In this document: one piece after another, positions 18,028-28,172 of the stretch
How positions within the stretch are numbered: position 1 is the stretch's first letter
How the letters are laid out: each line of letters opens with the position of its first letter
NCBI GenBank assembly: GCA_019218415.1
Contig: JAHUUL010000001.1
Coordinates: 620,001-684,000 of the forward strand
Length of the DNA: 64,000 nucleotides
From: Dermabacteraceae bacterium TAE3-ERU27
GTDB taxonomy: Bacteria > Actinomycetota > Actinomycetes > Actinomycetales > Dermabacteraceae
Direction: 5' to 3'
Notes under the pieces: model-generated
Told to the model about the DNA's origin: nothing
The model's database searches: none
What the model saw: only the letters and a program-made list of their open reading frames with translations
Made by a program: the position numbers and the translations under genes

Positions 18028-18747
18028 CTAGACGCTCGCCACCGCCAACCAGACGGCGATGAAGTGGCAGATGAATGCTGCCGCGGTGAACGAATGGAAA
18101 ATCTCGTGGAAGCCGAAATAGGTGGCCGACGGCTTGGGGAACTTAGCCGCGTAGACGATGGCGCCGAGCGTGTAGAGCACACCGCCCGCGATGATCAGCC
18201 CCAACACGCCCCAGCCGCCGCCGGCCAGTAACTGCGGCATGTAGAAAATAGCGACCCAGCCGAGCGCTACGTAGGCCGGGACGTAAAGCCAGCGCGGGGC
18301 GGTGGTCCAAAAAAGCCGGAAACCGACGCCGAGCGCGGCCCCCGACCAGCAGATGGTTAGCAGCACGGCGGCATCGTGAGGGCTTAGCAGGGACACAGCG
18401 ATGGGGGTGTAGGTGCCCGCGATGATCAAAAAGATGTTGGCGTGATCGAAGCGGCGCAGCATGAGCGCGCCGCGCTGGGTCCAGGTTCCCCGGTGATAGG
18501 TGGCGCTAATCCCGAACAGCATGCCGGAAGTGAGCACGAAGACCGCGCAGGCCAAGCGGGTGCCAAGCGTCGGCCCGAAGGCGATAAGCAGCAGCCCCGC
18601 GCAGAGGGAAATGGGGAAAGTGACCAGGTGAATCCAGCCGCGCAGCTTAGGCTTTGCCTGTTCCACGACGGTCTTAACGCCCTTTTCCGCGAGCTCTAGG
18701 AGCGAATCGGAATCGTCGGCCGGATTTTGAGAAATTGCCTGCCTCAT
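18028..18747 (-). CDS. Hemolysin III / TrhA family membrane protein
   Basis: A 239-residue, seven-helix protein of the YqfA/hemolysin III (PAQR-like) family. Conserved features are the first-helix region RGWIHLVTFP, ATYHRGTW, RRFDHANIFLIIAGTYTP and the terminal FHEIFHSFTAAAFICHF with its metal-type histidines. Members affect membrane homeostasis; haemolysis itself is not established for most. Rv1085c lies at the equivalent place in M. tuberculosis. It converges on the small membrane-protein gene and is divergent from the prenyltransferase. Confidence 0.9.
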   Translation of the reverse strand: MRQAISQNPADDSDSLLELAEKGVKTVVEQAKPKLRGWIHLVTFPISLCAGLLLIAFGPTLGTRLACAVFVLTSGMLFGISATYHRGTWTQRGALMLRRFDHANIFLIIAGTYTPIAVSLLSPHDAAVLLTICWSGAALGVGFRLFWTTAPRWLYVPAYVALGWVAIFYMPQLLAGGGWGVLGLIIAGGVLYTLGAIVYAAKFPKPSATYFGFHEIFHSFTAAAFICHFIAVWLAVASV

Positions 18748-18871
18748 CGCCTCAGCCTAGCCCACGGACCTGCGAAAACGCTTAGATGTCAGAAAAGGGC
18801 CCTGCGCGGCGTAATAATAGGGAGGGAAAGCACAGGTAAAACCGATCCGGGCGAATAAGGAGGTCACCCCC

Positions 18872-19630
18872 ATGCATCTGCCGTCGCTGCTATACCGGGT
18901 GTACGAACGTCGCCTGCAGTGTGAGATCGAGGGGAGCCTGCTGCCCCAGCACGTAGCTGTCATCGTGGACGGAAACCGCCGCTGGGCGCGCAGCTTCGGC
19001 GCCAGTACCGAGGAAGGCCACAGGCAGGGCGCCGCCAAGATTTCCGAGTTCCTCACCTGGTGCGAGGGGCTGGGTATCCCGGTGGTTACCGTCTGGCTGC
19101 TTTCCACGGACAATCTTTCCCGTTCCCCCAAGGAACTAGACGCGCTGTTCCGGATCATCCTGGGCGTGGTGGAACGCGTCCACGCCGCCGGATACACCGT
19201 GAAACTGGCGGGGGCTACCGACACCCTGCCCTGCGACGTGGTGACGCGGCTGCGCGAACTGGAGGAATCTTCCGCCCAGGGAGCGGCGCTCACCGTAAAC
19301 GTGGCGATCGGTTACGGCGGCAGGCAGGAGATCACCGACGCGGTGCGCTCCCTGCTGCAAGCCGCGCAGGCGGAGGGAAAATACATCGCGCAGGTGGCGA
19401 ATGAACTCACGCCGGACGCTATCGGCCAGCACCTTTACACGCGCGGCCAGCCCGATCCCGACCTCATCATTCGCACCTCCGGGGAACAGCGTCTTTCGGG
19501 CTTCATGATGTGGCAGTCCGTGCACTCCGAGTTCTATTTCGCGGAAACGTTCTGGCCCGAATTTCGCCGGGTAGATTTCCTGCGCGCCCTGCGCGACTAC
19601 ACCCGCCGGGAACGCCGCTTCGGGGCGTAA
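18872..19630 (+). CDS. uppS: Cis-prenyltransferase (isoprenyl diphosphate synthase, UppS family)
   Basis: Condenses isopentenyl diphosphate in Z configuration. The 252-residue protein has the catalytic Asp33 in IVDGNRRWAR, TVWLLSTDNLSR, LTVNVAIGYGGRQEI and PDLIIRTSGEQRLSGFMMWQSVHSEFYF, all UppS hallmarks. An ideal AAGGAGG ribosome site precedes the ATG. Mycobacteria have two paralogues. The gene order here (hemolysin III neighbour) matches the short-chain Z-farnesyl type Rv1086, so the product length could be short rather than C50-C55. Confidence 0.92.
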   Translation: MHLPSLLYRVYERRLQCEIEGSLLPQHVAVIVDGNRRWARSFGASTEEGHRQGAAKISEFLTWCEGLGIPVVTVWLLSTDNLSRSPKELDALFRIILGVVERVHAAGYTVKLAGATDTLPCDVVTRLRELEESSAQGAALTVNVAIGYGGRQEITDAVRSLLQAAQAEGKYIAQVANELTPDAIGQHLYTRGQPDPDLIIRTSGEQRLSGFMMWQSVHSEFYFAETFWPEFRRVDFLRALRDYTRRERRFGA

Positions 19631-19998
19631 ACGCGGGGGAATCGCGGGCCCGGCTGCCTGGCACGGATTTTTGGTTTAACGTTTGGGTGCAGTAACCGCT
19701 GTTATTTTCACGCCGTGACGTTTGGGTGCACTAAGCGCTGCGAAAACGCGGTTTAACCCACCGAAAGTGCACCCGAACGTAAGGGGTAGCCAAAAGTGCA
19801 CCCAAACGTAACCGTTTTACTTATCCGGGGGGCTGACTACCGATCCGAAAGCCCGATCGCCTTACCGGTTGGTCCGGCCCGGCATAACCGGGGGCAGCGG
19901 GCCTCTTAGGCGGCTATCGGGCCCTTTAGGCTTGGCGCGTTAGGGCTCGGTGGGTGAGGGCTGGTGAGCTAGGAGTGGTGGGGCAGGGCCGGTGCCGG
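19631..19998. other. Intergenic region between uppS and fumC
   Basis: A 368-bp stretch between convergent genes. It holds repeat copy A (19679-19809) and then a G-rich, irregular segment with several GGGCC/TTAGG-like blocks. No open frame with protein character and no clear terminator outside the repeat was found. Confidence 0.6.
19679..19809 (+). repeat. Dispersed intergenic repeat, copy A
   Basis: This 131-bp element carries four copies of the 13-bp motif ACGTTTGGGTGCA: forward at 19679 and 19718, and reverse complement at 19768 (one mismatch) and 19797. Motif starts are spaced 39, 50 and 29 bp. The centre has GCTGCGAAAACGC and TTTAACCCACCGAAAG, also found in copy B. It sits between convergent uppS and fumC. 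Confidence 0.9.
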
Positions 19999-21423
19999 TT
20001 AGGCCTGGGCGATCCCCGTCATGCGCAGCGGATCGAGGGCCGCGCTCAGCTCTTCCTCGCTGATCTCCCCGCGCGCCACGTAGCCCAGGGCGCGGGCCGA
20101 CTCCGCCACCGTCAGCCCCTCGGCCACCGCGTGCTTGGCGATCTTCGCCGCCTCCTCGTATCCGATCAGTCGGTTCAGCGGGGTGGCGGTGGCCGGAGAC
20201 ATCCCGGCGAGCCGCGCCGCATGTTCCCGGTTCGCACGAATACCGCAAACGGCACTGTCGGCCAGCAGCCTGGCGGAGCTGACAAGCAGCCGCAGCGATT
20301 CCAGCAGGGCAGTCCCCATCAGCGGGATCTGCACATTCAGCTCGAAGCTTCCCTGCGCCCCGCCCCAGGCGATGGCCGCGTCGTTGCCGACTATCCGGGA
20401 GCACACCATCAGCACCGATTCCGGCACCACCGGGTTCACCTTGCCCGGCATGATCGAACTGCCCGGTTGCAAGTCCGGCAGCAGGATCTCGCCCAGGCCG
20501 GTGTTCGGGCCGGACGCCATCCAACGCAGGTCGTTGCAGATTTTGGTGAGGGAAACGGCGCAGGTACGCAGCGCGCCCGACGTTTCCACCAGCGCGTCCC
20601 GGCCGGACTGCGCCTCGAAATGGTTCGCCGCCTCGCGTAGCGGCAGGCCGGTCTGCTGCGCCAAAAACTCTATCGCGCGCGGGGCGAAACCGGCCGGGGT
20701 ATTAATGCCGGTGCCGACCGCAGTGCCGCCGAGGGGCAGTTCCGAAAGCCGGGGCAGGCAGTCGCTAAGACGCTGGTGACCGTAGCGCACGGCAGCCGCG
20801 TATCCGGCGAACTCCTGGCCGAGCGTGACCTGGGTGGCATCCATCAGGTGCGTGCGGCCGGGCTTAACCACGTCTGCGAACTCGTCAGCCTTGGCCATCA
20901 AAGCCAGTTCAAGGTGAGCCAGCGCGGGCAGCACCTCGCCGGTCAGCACCGTCGCCGCAGCCACGTGCACAGACGACGGAAAAACATCGTTGGAGGACTG
21001 GCTGGCGTTCGCGTGATCGTTCGGGTGCACGTCCAGGTCCGAAAGCTCGCGGGCGCGGCGGGAAAGCACCTCGTTCATGTTCATGTTGGAGCTGGTGCCG
21101 GAGCCGGTCTGGTAGACATCCACCGGGAACTGGTCCGCGTGCGCGCCCGCGATCACCTCCTCGGCCGCCGTTACCAGGGCGGCGGAAACCTCGGGGGAAA
21201 GCACGCCCAGCTCGCGGTTGGCGCGGGCCGCCGCCTTCTTAACCTGCGCGAGCGCGACCACCTGCGCCGGTTCTAGCCGCTGACCCGAGACGGGGAAGTT
21301 TTCCACGGCGCGCTGGGTCTGCGCCCCGTAAAGGGCGTCTGCCGGGACCGCCACCTCACCCATCGTGTCCCGCTCGATACGCGTGGGGGAGGGCACGCTA
21401 CTGCCGTCGCTGTGCCGGGTCAC
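19999..21423 (-). CDS. fumC: Fumarate hydratase, class II
   Basis: Interconverts fumarate and malate in the TCA cycle. The 474-residue protein carries the superfamily signature [10 protein letters not shown] at 321-330 with the catalytic serine, [14 protein letters not shown] near 107, [15 protein letters not shown] near 135, and the catalytic His192 in GRTHLMDA. Its start overlaps the stop of the upstream PfkB kinase gene (ATGA). fumC with DUF4245 nearby matches the mycobacterial arrangement around Rv1098c-Rv1100. Confidence 0.96.
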   Translation of the reverse strand: MTRHSDGSSVPSPTRIERDTMGEVAVPADALYGAQTQRAVENFPVSGQRLEPAQVVALAQVKKAAARANRELGVLSPEVSAALVTAAEEVIAGAHADQFPVDVYQTGSGTSSNMNMNEVLSRRARELSDLDVHPNDHANASQSSNDVFPSSVHVAAATVLTGEVLPALAHLELALMAKADEFADVVKPGRTHLMDATQVTLGQEFAGYAAAVRYGHQRLSDCLPRLSELPLGGTAVGTGINTPAGFAPRAIEFLAQQTGLPLREAANHFEAQSGRDALVETSGALRTCAVSLTKICNDLRWMASGPNTGLGEILLPDLQPGSSIMPGKVNPVVPESVLMVCSRIVGNDAAIAWGGAQGSFELNVQIPLMGTALLESLRLLVSSARLLADSAVCGIRANREHAARLAGMSPATATPLNRLIGYEEAAKIAKHAVAEGLTVAESARALGYVARGEISEEELSAALDPLRMTGIAQA

Positions 21424-22346
21424 AGGGCCGCCTCCACATCGCCGCGCCAGGGCGGGTTCGCGCCCGGCCGCGCAACCGCCACGCCCGCGCAGCGGGAGGC
21501 GTGGGTTACGACGGCGCGCAGCGTATCGGTATCGATGCCGTGCAGTTCCCGGCGGTTATCCGCACCGAGCAGGCCGCGCTGCGCGAGCGCGTCCAGCAGT
21601 CCGGCGGTGAAAGTATCGCCCGCGCCGACGGTATCCACCACCGCGCAATCGGGCGCCGGAACCTCCACCTCGCCCGCGGCGCAGACGGCCCAGGCGCCGT
21701 CGCCGCCGTGCGTGACCACCACCAGGGCGGGGCCAGTCTGTAGCCAGAGCCGCGCTATCTCGCGCGGGTCATCGTCGGGCATAAGCCACTGCACGTCGGC
21801 GTCGGATGCCTTTACGACGTCGGCCATGGCCACCAGCCGCTGCACGTCGGGCAGCACCTGCGCAGCGCCGGGGAGCAGCGAGGGGCGGATGTTCGGGTCA
21901 AAAGAGATCGTGGCCGTGCCGCGCAGGGAGCGCGCCAGCTTCTCCAGCGTCTCCGCGCCGGGGTGCACCAGCGCCCCGAGCGAACCGAAATGGAAAGCCG
22001 AAACGCCGTCGGGGACCTGCGCGTCGCTGCTGGGCCGCCAGGAAAAATCGAACTCGTATTCGGCTACCCCGTGCGCGTTCAGGATCGCCCTGGCCAGCGA
22101 AGTGTCGGCACCCGGATTGACGCTGCCGGGAATCAGGCTTGCCCCGGACTCGGACAGGTGGCTGCTGATGGCCCGGCCCCTAGCGTCGTCCCCGAGGTCG
22201 GTAAATAGGTGGGAGGAGTAGCCCAAGCGCCCCAGAGCCACCGCCGTGTTCATCGGGGAACCGCCGGGATGTTCGCTAGTGGAACCGTCCGGGCTGATAA
22301 CGATGTCTGTCAGGGCCTCGCCGGCCGTCAAAAAGGTAGCGTCCAC
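21420..22346 (-). CDS. PfkB-family carbohydrate kinase (fructokinase-like)
   Basis: A 308-residue kinase with the N-terminal GEALTDIV, the substrate glycine motif [17 protein letters not shown] near 27-43, and the C-terminal [14 protein letters not shown], in which the Asp is the catalytic base. The sequence looks closest to fructokinases, but sugar specificity cannot be fixed from motifs. It overlaps fumC by 4 nt, so the two are probably co-translated. In mycobacteria glpX holds the place next to fumC; here a kinase does. Confidence 0.88.
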   Translation of the reverse strand: MDATFLTAGEALTDIVISPDGSTSEHPGGSPMNTAVALGRLGYSSHLFTDLGDDARGRAISSHLSESGASLIPGSVNPGADTSLARAILNAHGVAEYEFDFSWRPSSDAQVPDGVSAFHFGSLGALVHPGAETLEKLARSLRGTATISFDPNIRPSLLPGAAQVLPDVQRLVAMADVVKASDADVQWLMPDDDPREIARLWLQTGPALVVVTHGGDGAWAVCAAGEVEVPAPDCAVVDTVGAGDTFTAGLLDALAQRGLLGADNRRELHGIDTDTLRAVVTHASRCAGVAVARPGANPPWRGDVEAAL

Positions 22347-22480
22347 CCCTCGATCATCGCATTAAAAGGCGCGGTCAAGCCACCGGCAAGGTGCGGAAAG
22401 GCGTTTGCAAAGAAAACTGACCGGACCGCGTTAGGCACCCTGTTGGGTATGCGGGGGAGAGTTGGGTGAGAATAGGGGGC

Positions 22481-23029
22481 ATGGCTTCATCCCGCATCCC
22501 CACCCGCAAGAACACATCCGTGAAAAACATGGTGTGGGCGATAGGGCTAAACCTAGCCATCGTGATCGTCGTGGCCGCGCTGGTGGCGTTCCCGCGCGAG
22601 GGCAACAAGTACAGTCAGCCCGAAGTGGACGTGGCAGACACCGCGCGCCGTGCCCAGCCGGTGGTGGACTTTCCCCTGGTAGCGCCGCAGACCCCGCAGG
22701 GATTCACCGTGCGCCAGGCAAAACTGGCCACCGGTGCGCCCGTGAGCTGGACCCTGCGTTACAGCGCCGACGCGAAACCGTTGCAACTGGTGGAACGCAA
22801 AGAGGCCACCGCCGGGCTGGTGGTAGACACCCTGGGCAAGGCCAGCTCGCAGGGCACGGTGGAGCTAGACGGCGTGAAATGTGAACGCTTTAGCGGTGAA
22901 GCCGGGCACGTTGCCCTGCAGTGTGCGGGCAAGGGCTGGGCGTTCATCGCCTCCGGCACGGGCGGGCCGGAAAACGTAGAAAAACTGGCCCGCGCCGCCA
23001 TCGCCTCGCTGCCCGCGTCGGCGCGATGA
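22481..23029 (+). CDS. DUF4245 family protein
   Basis: A 182-residue protein with a basic N terminus, one transmembrane helix near 20-40 and an extracytoplasmic domain including TAGLVVDTL and the Cys pair VKCERF/ALQCAG. The layout and location between fumC and the exonuclease VII genes match the actinobacterial DUF4245 family (Rv1100-like), which has no known role. ATG 22481 follows AGGGGG closely; GTG 22466 would add five residues. Confidence 0.82.
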   Translation: MASSRIPTRKNTSVKNMVWAIGLNLAIVIVVAALVAFPREGNKYSQPEVDVADTARRAQPVVDFPLVAPQTPQGFTVRQAKLATGAPVSWTLRYSADAKPLQLVERKEATAGLVVDTLGKASSQGTVELDGVKCERFSGEAGHVALQCAGKGWAFIASGTGGPENVEKLARAAIASLPASAR

Positions 23030-23107
23030 ATTAACTTAGGGTCGGCACGCTAAGTTGCTGGGGCGTTGCCTGAGTTGCTGGGCAGCTTGTTGGGTAGCGC
23101 CTGCCCG

Positions 23108-23383
23108 TTAGCTTTCGCCCTGGCCCGCCTGGCCTTCTTGACCGCGTGCCACGGCCGTCTCCAACTTGCTGCTGGCGTTGTCCAGCCAGGACTGGCAGTG
23201 CGCAGCCAGTTCCTCGCCTCGCTCCCACAGGGAGATCGCCTGCTCCAACGGGACGTCCCCGGCCTCCAGCTGACGCACCGTGGCGATCAGCCGATCCCGC
23301 GCCTCCTCGTAACCGAGGGCCGCCACCTCGGGCGAAACCTGCACCGCTGCGCCGCTATTTGCGTCGTTTTGCTTACCTGCCAT
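23108..23383 (-). CDS. xseB: Exodeoxyribonuclease VII small subunit
   Basis: Small subunit of ExoVII, a single-strand-specific nuclease. The 91-residue protein has LGYEEARDRLIATVRQLEAGDVPLEQAISLWERGEEL, the conserved helical core. GGAG is present 7-8 nt before the ATG. It lies downstream of xseA on the same strand with 74 bp between. Confidence 0.92.
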   Translation of the reverse strand: MAGKQNDANSGAAVQVSPEVAALGYEEARDRLIATVRQLEAGDVPLEQAISLWERGEELAAHCQSWLDNASSKLETAVARGQEGQAGQGES

Positions 23384-23457
23384 GAATTAACTCCTTAACG
23401 TGCCAAAGTCTTAAATGAATGCCCGGCTGCTCAAGCGATTCCGCGCGGGCCACCGGT

Positions 23458-24690
23458 TTATTCGGCGCGGGCCGCCAGCCTGCCCTCGGCCAGTCGCAGC
23501 GAGAGCGCCGCGCCGCTTGCCACCTGTGCCGGGTCGGTCACCGTGCGGCCCTCCTCGTCCTGCACCACCGCGTAGCCGCGCCGCAGCGTGCTTAACGGGG
23601 AAAGGGCCCGCACCTGCTGGCGGAAGAAATCGACCTCCCGCATCCGCTCGGCAAACAAAGCCCGCATACGGGTGCGCGCCAAAACCACCTGTTCCCGCAC
23701 CTCGCGGCGCGGACCCTCAATCAGCGTGAGCGGCCTGGCCAGCACCGGGCGCGAACGCACCTGCGCCAGCCCCTCCCGCTCGCGCGAAAGCCGCGCCCGC
23801 AAAGCGCTGCGCAGCCTCAGCCGCGCCTGCTCCGCCAACTCCCGCTCCTGCCAAAAATCCGGGACCACGCGCTTCGCCGCGTCCGTCGGGGTGGAAGCAC
23901 GCAGGTCGGCCACCAGATCGAGCAGCGGCGTATCAACCTCGTGGCCGATGGCGGAAACCACCGGCACGCTCGTGGCCGCCACCCGGCGCACCAAAGACTC
24001 GTCCGAGAACGGCAACAGATCCTCCACGCTGCCGCCGCCGCGCGAAATGATGATGACGTCCACGCCCGGCATGCCGTCCAGCTCGTTAAGCGCGACGGTC
24101 ACCTCTCGTACCGCCCGCTCGCCCTGCACCGCGACCTCCCGGATCACGAACTCGATGCCGGGCCAGCGGCGCTCGCCGTTCACCACCACGTCTTTTTCGG
24201 CCGCGGACTGGCGCCCGCAGATCAAACCCACGCGGCGCGGCAGGAAAGGTAGCGGGCGCTTGCGGGCGGCGTCGAACAGGCCCTCCGCCGCGAGCGCCTG
24301 TTTCAGCTTCTCCAGACGGGCCAGCAGCTCCCCGATCCCCACCGGGCGCACCTCGTCGGCCTCAAGCTGCAGGCTGCCGCGCTTGCTCCAAAATGTCGGC
24401 TTCGCGTGGAACACGATCCGCGAGCCGGGCAGCAGATCCACGCCCGCCCGCTTCAAATGCACCTCGCGTACCGGCACGCTGAAAGACATATCCACTTCCG
24501 CATCGCGCACCGTCATAAACGCCAGGCCGCTGCCGGGGCGGCGATTCAGCTGCACCAGTTCGCCCTCCACCCAGAGCGCCGACATGCGCGAAACATACTT
24601 CTCCACGTTCACGGAGAGCAGCCGCAGCGGCCACGGGTTATCGGGCGTGGTTTCTGCCGCGGTCGCGGCGGGGACGGGGTTATCGGCCAT
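23458..24690 (-). CDS. xseA: Exodeoxyribonuclease VII large subunit
   Basis: Catalytic subunit of ExoVII, which degrades single-stranded DNA from either end. The 410-residue protein has an N-terminal OB domain (about 20-120, ALWVEGELVQLNRR) and the catalytic domain with LPRRVGLICGRQSAAEKD, IIISRGGGSVEDLLPFSDE and VSAIGHEVDTPLLDLVADLRASTPTDAA. A long coiled coil near 270-370 follows. It pairs with xseB downstream and is divergent from ispH. Confidence 0.95.
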   Translation of the reverse strand: MADNPVPAATAAETTPDNPWPLRLLSVNVEKYVSRMSALWVEGELVQLNRRPGSGLAFMTVRDAEVDMSFSVPVREVHLKRAGVDLLPGSRIVFHAKPTFWSKRGSLQLEADEVRPVGIGELLARLEKLKQALAAEGLFDAARKRPLPFLPRRVGLICGRQSAAEKDVVVNGERRWPGIEFVIREVAVQGERAVREVTVALNELDGMPGVDVIIISRGGGSVEDLLPFSDESLVRRVAATSVPVVSAIGHEVDTPLLDLVADLRASTPTDAAKRVVPDFWQERELAEQARLRLRSALRARLSREREGLAQVRSRPVLARPLTLIEGPRREVREQVVLARTRMRALFAERMREVDFFRQQVRALSPLSTLRRGYAVVQDEEGRTVTDPAQVASGAALSLRLAEGRLAARAE

Positions 24691-24789
24691 GACACTACTG
24701 TGGCACGAGTACGCCGCAGAATGTGAGATCGAGAGTATCGCGGGGGATAACTGCGCGATACGCCGCAGACGCTACGCCGCGCCCTGCAT

Positions 24790-25815
24790 ATGATGGCGAA
24801 CGTGACGAAACGAGTTCTTCTTGCCGAACCGCGCGGCTACTGCGCGGGCGTTGATCGGGCGGTAGTTGCGGTGGAGCGCGCCCTCGATCATTACGACGAG
24901 ACGGTTTACGTGCGCCACGAAATTGTGCACAACAAATACGTGGTGGAGACACTGCGGAAAAAAGGCGCGGTGTTCGTGAAAGAGGTAGACGAGGTGCCCG
25001 AAGGCGCGCTCGTCATCTTCTCCGCGCACGGCGTCTCCCCGAAGGTGCGCGAAATGGCCGAAGAACGCGGCCTGCGCACCATCGACGCCACCTGCCCGCT
25101 GGTGACTAAGGTGCACCGCGAGGCTGTGCGTTTCGCGAAGGACGATTACGACATCCTGCTCGTCGGCCACCGCGGTCACGAGGAAGTGCAGGGCACGGCG
25201 GGCGAAGCGCCCGATCACGTGCAGGTAGTGGACTCGATCGACGAAGTAGATAGCGTCGAGGTACGCGACCCCGAAAAGGTGGTTTGGCTATCGCAGACCA
25301 CGCTGAGCGTGGACGAGGCGATGGAAACCGTGGATCGCCTGCGCACCCGCTTCCCGCTGCTGGTTTCGCCGCCGAGCGACGACATCTGCTACGCCACCCA
25401 GAACCGCCAGGTGGCGGTCAAGAAGATCGCCCCCGAAAGCGATCTGGTGCTGGTGGTTGGTTCCGCGAACTCGTCTAACTCCGTGCGCCTGATGGAGGTT
25501 GCCAAAGAAGCCGGTGCGGGCGATTCGCAGCGCATCGACTCGGTGGCCGAGCTCAAGGACGAATGGTTCGAGGGCGTGGAGACCGTTGGTGTGACCTCCG
25601 GCGCGTCCGTCCCCGAACTGCTGGTTGAGGAACTGCTGGCCGACCTCGCAAAGCGCGGTTACGCTGACGTGGAGGCCGTGCGCACCGCGAGCGAGGACCT
25701 CATGTTCTCGCTGCCGCGCGAACTGCGCCAGGACCTCAAGAAGAAGGGCCAGGACGACACCCGCCAGCGCCCGTCGGCACGCAAAAACGACGGCTGCAAC
25801 GACGGCCTGGCCTAA
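24790..25815 (+). CDS. ispH: 4-Hydroxy-3-methylbut-2-enyl diphosphate reductase
   Basis: Last enzyme of the non-mevalonate (MEP) pathway, making IPP and DMAPP. The 341-residue protein has the three Fe-S cysteines: Cys18 in [11 protein letters not shown], one in [12 protein letters not shown] and one in [25 protein letters not shown] is also typical. The C-terminal 20 residues are a basic extension. A second ATG lies one codon in. The final 4 nt overlap the convergent rmuC stop. It matches lytB2/ispH beside xseA in mycobacteria. Confidence 0.95.
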   Translation: MMANVTKRVLLAEPRGYCAGVDRAVVAVERALDHYDETVYVRHEIVHNKYVVETLRKKGAVFVKEVDEVPEGALVIFSAHGVSPKVREMAEERGLRTIDATCPLVTKVHREAVRFAKDDYDILLVGHRGHEEVQGTAGEAPDHVQVVDSIDEVDSVEVRDPEKVVWLSQTTLSVDEAMETVDRLRTRFPLLVSPPSDDICYATQNRQVAVKKIAPESDLVLVVGSANSSNSVRLMEVAKEAGAGDSQRIDSVAELKDEWFEGVETVGVTSGASVPELLVEELLADLAKRGYADVEAVRTASEDLMFSLPRELRQDLKKKGQDDTRQRPSARKNDGCNDGLA

Positions 25816-26963
25816 GCGCCGGGTTCCTGCCCCGGCTGCTGCGGTGTTTCCTGCGCCGGGAGCGGGGAGGGCCGACGTTCCAGATCTGCCGGTTCGCTCA
25901 GTTCCTCCCCGGAAACGCCGTAGCTTTCCAGCGCCCGCACGCTGACTAGGACGCGCGAGCGCAGCGAACCGAGCGCGTCGTTATACGCGCCGACGGAGGC
26001 GTCCAGGCTGCGGCCCAGCTTCGCCACGTGCCCCAGGTAGGTGTTTAGACGCTGATGCAGGGTCTTGCCGGTGGCAACGATCTGCTGAGCGTTCTGGTTC
26101 AGGGCGTCCGTGCGCCAGGCGTGCGCCGCCGTTTTCAGCAGCGCCACCAGCGTGGCCGGGGTAGCGATCACCACGTTGCGGGAAAAACCGTATTCGAACA
26201 CGCCCGGGTCGGCCTGCGCTGCCGCCGCGACCATGCCCTCCGACGGCACGAACAGCACCACGAACTCGGGGTTATCGGGCAGAGCGGCCCAGTATTTCTT
26301 GTCCGACAGCCGCTTCACGTGCTCGCGCAGCGCGCGGGCGTGGCGCTCCTGCAGCTCGGGGGTGTCGCCCTCCAGCGCGTCCAGGTAGGCATCCATCGGC
26401 ACCTTCGCGTCCACCACCAGGCTGCGGCCGTGGGTGAGGTGGATTAGCAGGTCGGGGCGCTGCGTGGCGCTGGGGCTGGCCGATGCGGCGTCGGTGGCCT
26501 GGCTGGACTGTTCGCTGAAATCGCAGTGCGGCAGCATACCCGCCGCCTCCACCACCCGGCGTAGCTGTAGTTCGCCCCAGCGGCCCCGCTGGGTGGGGGA
26601 GCGCAGCGCCGAGGTGAGGGCGTGGGTCTGCTGCCCTAGAGTGGCAGACTGCCTGCCCAGGTGTGCCAGGTGTTCGCGCAGTTCGCCCTCGGCGCGCAGC
26701 CGTGCCTCGTGCGAGGCTGAGAGCTGCCGCTCCAGCAGCGCCAGGGTCTGCGCGACCGGCTGCACCGTGTCCCGCAGAGCCGCGTCCCGCTGCGTATCGC
26801 GCTGGGAAAGCTCCGCCTGCTCGCGCCGCCACTCGCTGCGCAGCACGTCGGCATCCAAACGTTGCCCCTGCGCCGCCCGCTGGAACACGAAAAACACCAG
26901 CGCCGCCCCGGCCACGAAGCCGAGCAGCGCGCCGAACAGTGCCGCGAAAACCAAAGGATCCAT
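25812..26963 (-). CDS. rmuC: DNA recombination protein RmuC-like
   Basis: The 383-residue protein has an N-terminal membrane helix (about 4-28), a coiled coil (about 30-105) and the RmuC nuclease-like domain with [39 protein letters not shown] and [10 protein letters not shown]. RmuC limits rearrangements at inverted repeats in E. coli; the DAK motif resembles PD-(D/E)XK nucleases. The C-terminal 40 residues are Pro/Gln-rich. It converges on ispH and is divergent from ychF. Confidence 0.92.
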   Translation of the reverse strand: MDPLVFAALFGALLGFVAGAALVFFVFQRAAQGQRLDADVLRSEWRREQAELSQRDTQRDAALRDTVQPVAQTLALLERQLSASHEARLRAEGELREHLAHLGRQSATLGQQTHALTSALRSPTQRGRWGELQLRRVVEAAGMLPHCDFSEQSSQATDAASASPSATQRPDLLIHLTHGRSLVVDAKVPMDAYLDALEGDTPELQERHARALREHVKRLSDKKYWAALPDNPEFVVLFVPSEGMVAAAAQADPGVFEYGFSRNVVIATPATLVALLKTAAHAWRTDALNQNAQQIVATGKTLHQRLNTYLGHVAKLGRSLDASVGAYNDALGSLRSRVLVSVRALESYGVSGEELSEPADLERRPSPLPAQETPQQPGQEPGA

Positions 26964-27086
26964 GACACAAGCAAAACACGCAGGGGTGACGGCGTAAGGG
27001 GAAGGGCCTGGGGCTGGGTGTGGCGTGCGCCTGCGGGCGGCGCGGTGGGCGGGCGTTTTCGCCTCATGCCCCCTAGAATTGAGGGC

Positions 27087-28172
27087 GTGGCTCTAACAAT
27101 CGGAATCGTCGGCCTGCCCAACGTTGGCAAGTCCACCCTGTTCAATGCACTCACCCGCGCCGAGGTACTGGCGGCGAACTACCCGTTCGCAACCATCGAC
27201 CCGAACGTCGGGATGGTCCCCCTGCCGGATGAACGTCTTGGCCAGCTGGCCGAGGTGTTCGGCAGCCAGCGCCTGGTGCCCGCCACCGTGTCGTTCGTCG
27301 ACATTGCGGGCATCGTGAAGGGCGCCAGCGAAGGTGAGGGTCTGGGTAACAAGTTCCTCGCCAACATTCGTGAGGCCGACGCTATCTGCCAGGTGACCCG
27401 CGCGTTCGCAGACCCGGACGTGACCCACGTATCTGGCAAAGTAGACCCGGTATCCGACATGGAGGTCATCACCACCGAGCTGATCCTGGCCGACCTGCAG
27501 ACCCTCGAAAACGCGCGCCCGCGCATCGAGAAAGAGGTCAAGCGTAAGACCATGGAAGCGTCCGTGCTTACCGCGATGGATGCTGCCCGCGACCTGCTGG
27601 AAACCGGTAAGACCCTGTTCCAGGGCGCGAAGGACGCCGGGATCGACCTGGCCGAGCTGCGCGAGCTGCACCTGATGACCGCGAAGCCGTTCATTTACGT
27701 GTTCAACACCGACGAGGCCGGCCTGGCCGACAAGGCCATGCAGGAGCGCGTGCGGGCCGACGTGGCCCCCGCCGAAGCGATCTTCCTGGACGCCAAGTTC
27801 GAATCCGAACTGATCGAGCTGGAGCCGGAAGAGGCCGCCGAGATGCTCGAATCGACCGGCCAGAGCGAATCCGGCCTCGACAAGCTGGCGCGCGTCGGCT
27901 ACGACACCCTGGGCCTGCAGACCTACCTGACCGCCGGGCCGAAAGAAGCCCGCGCCTGGACCATCCGCAAGGGCGCGACCGCCCCCGAAGCCGCCGGCGT
28001 GATCCACACCGACTTCCAGAAGGGCTTTATTAAAGCCGAGATCGTCTCGTTCGACCACCTCATGGAGGCCGGATCCATGGCCGAAGCCAAAGCCAAGGGC
28101 TGGGTGCGTATGGAAGGCAAGGACTACGTGATGGTTGACGGGGACGTGGTGGAGTTTAGGTTTAACGTCTAG
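27087..28172 (+). CDS. ychF: Redox-regulated ATPase YchF
   Basis: An Obg-family P-loop ATPase. The 361-residue protein has Walker A GLPNVGKSTLFNAL at about 8-21, FATIDPNVG, DIAGIVKGASEGEGLGNKFL and, at the C terminus, the TGS domain ending GKDYVMVDGDVVEFRFNV, which is diagnostic. GTG 27087 is chosen because the family begins (S/A)LTIGIVGLPNVGK; ATG 27066 would add seven residues. It is the last gene before the low-G+C island. Confidence 0.96.
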   Translation: MALTIGIVGLPNVGKSTLFNALTRAEVLAANYPFATIDPNVGMVPLPDERLGQLAEVFGSQRLVPATVSFVDIAGIVKGASEGEGLGNKFLANIREADAICQVTRAFADPDVTHVSGKVDPVSDMEVITTELILADLQTLENARPRIEKEVKRKTMEASVLTAMDAARDLLETGKTLFQGAKDAGIDLAELRELHLMTAKPFIYVFNTDEAGLADKAMQERVRADVAPAEAIFLDAKFESELIELEPEEAAEMLESTGQSESGLDKLARVGYDTLGLQTYLTAGPKEARAWTIRKGATAPEAAGVIHTDFQKGFIKAEIVSFDHLMEAGSMAEAKAKGWVRMEGKDYVMVDGDVVEFRFNV

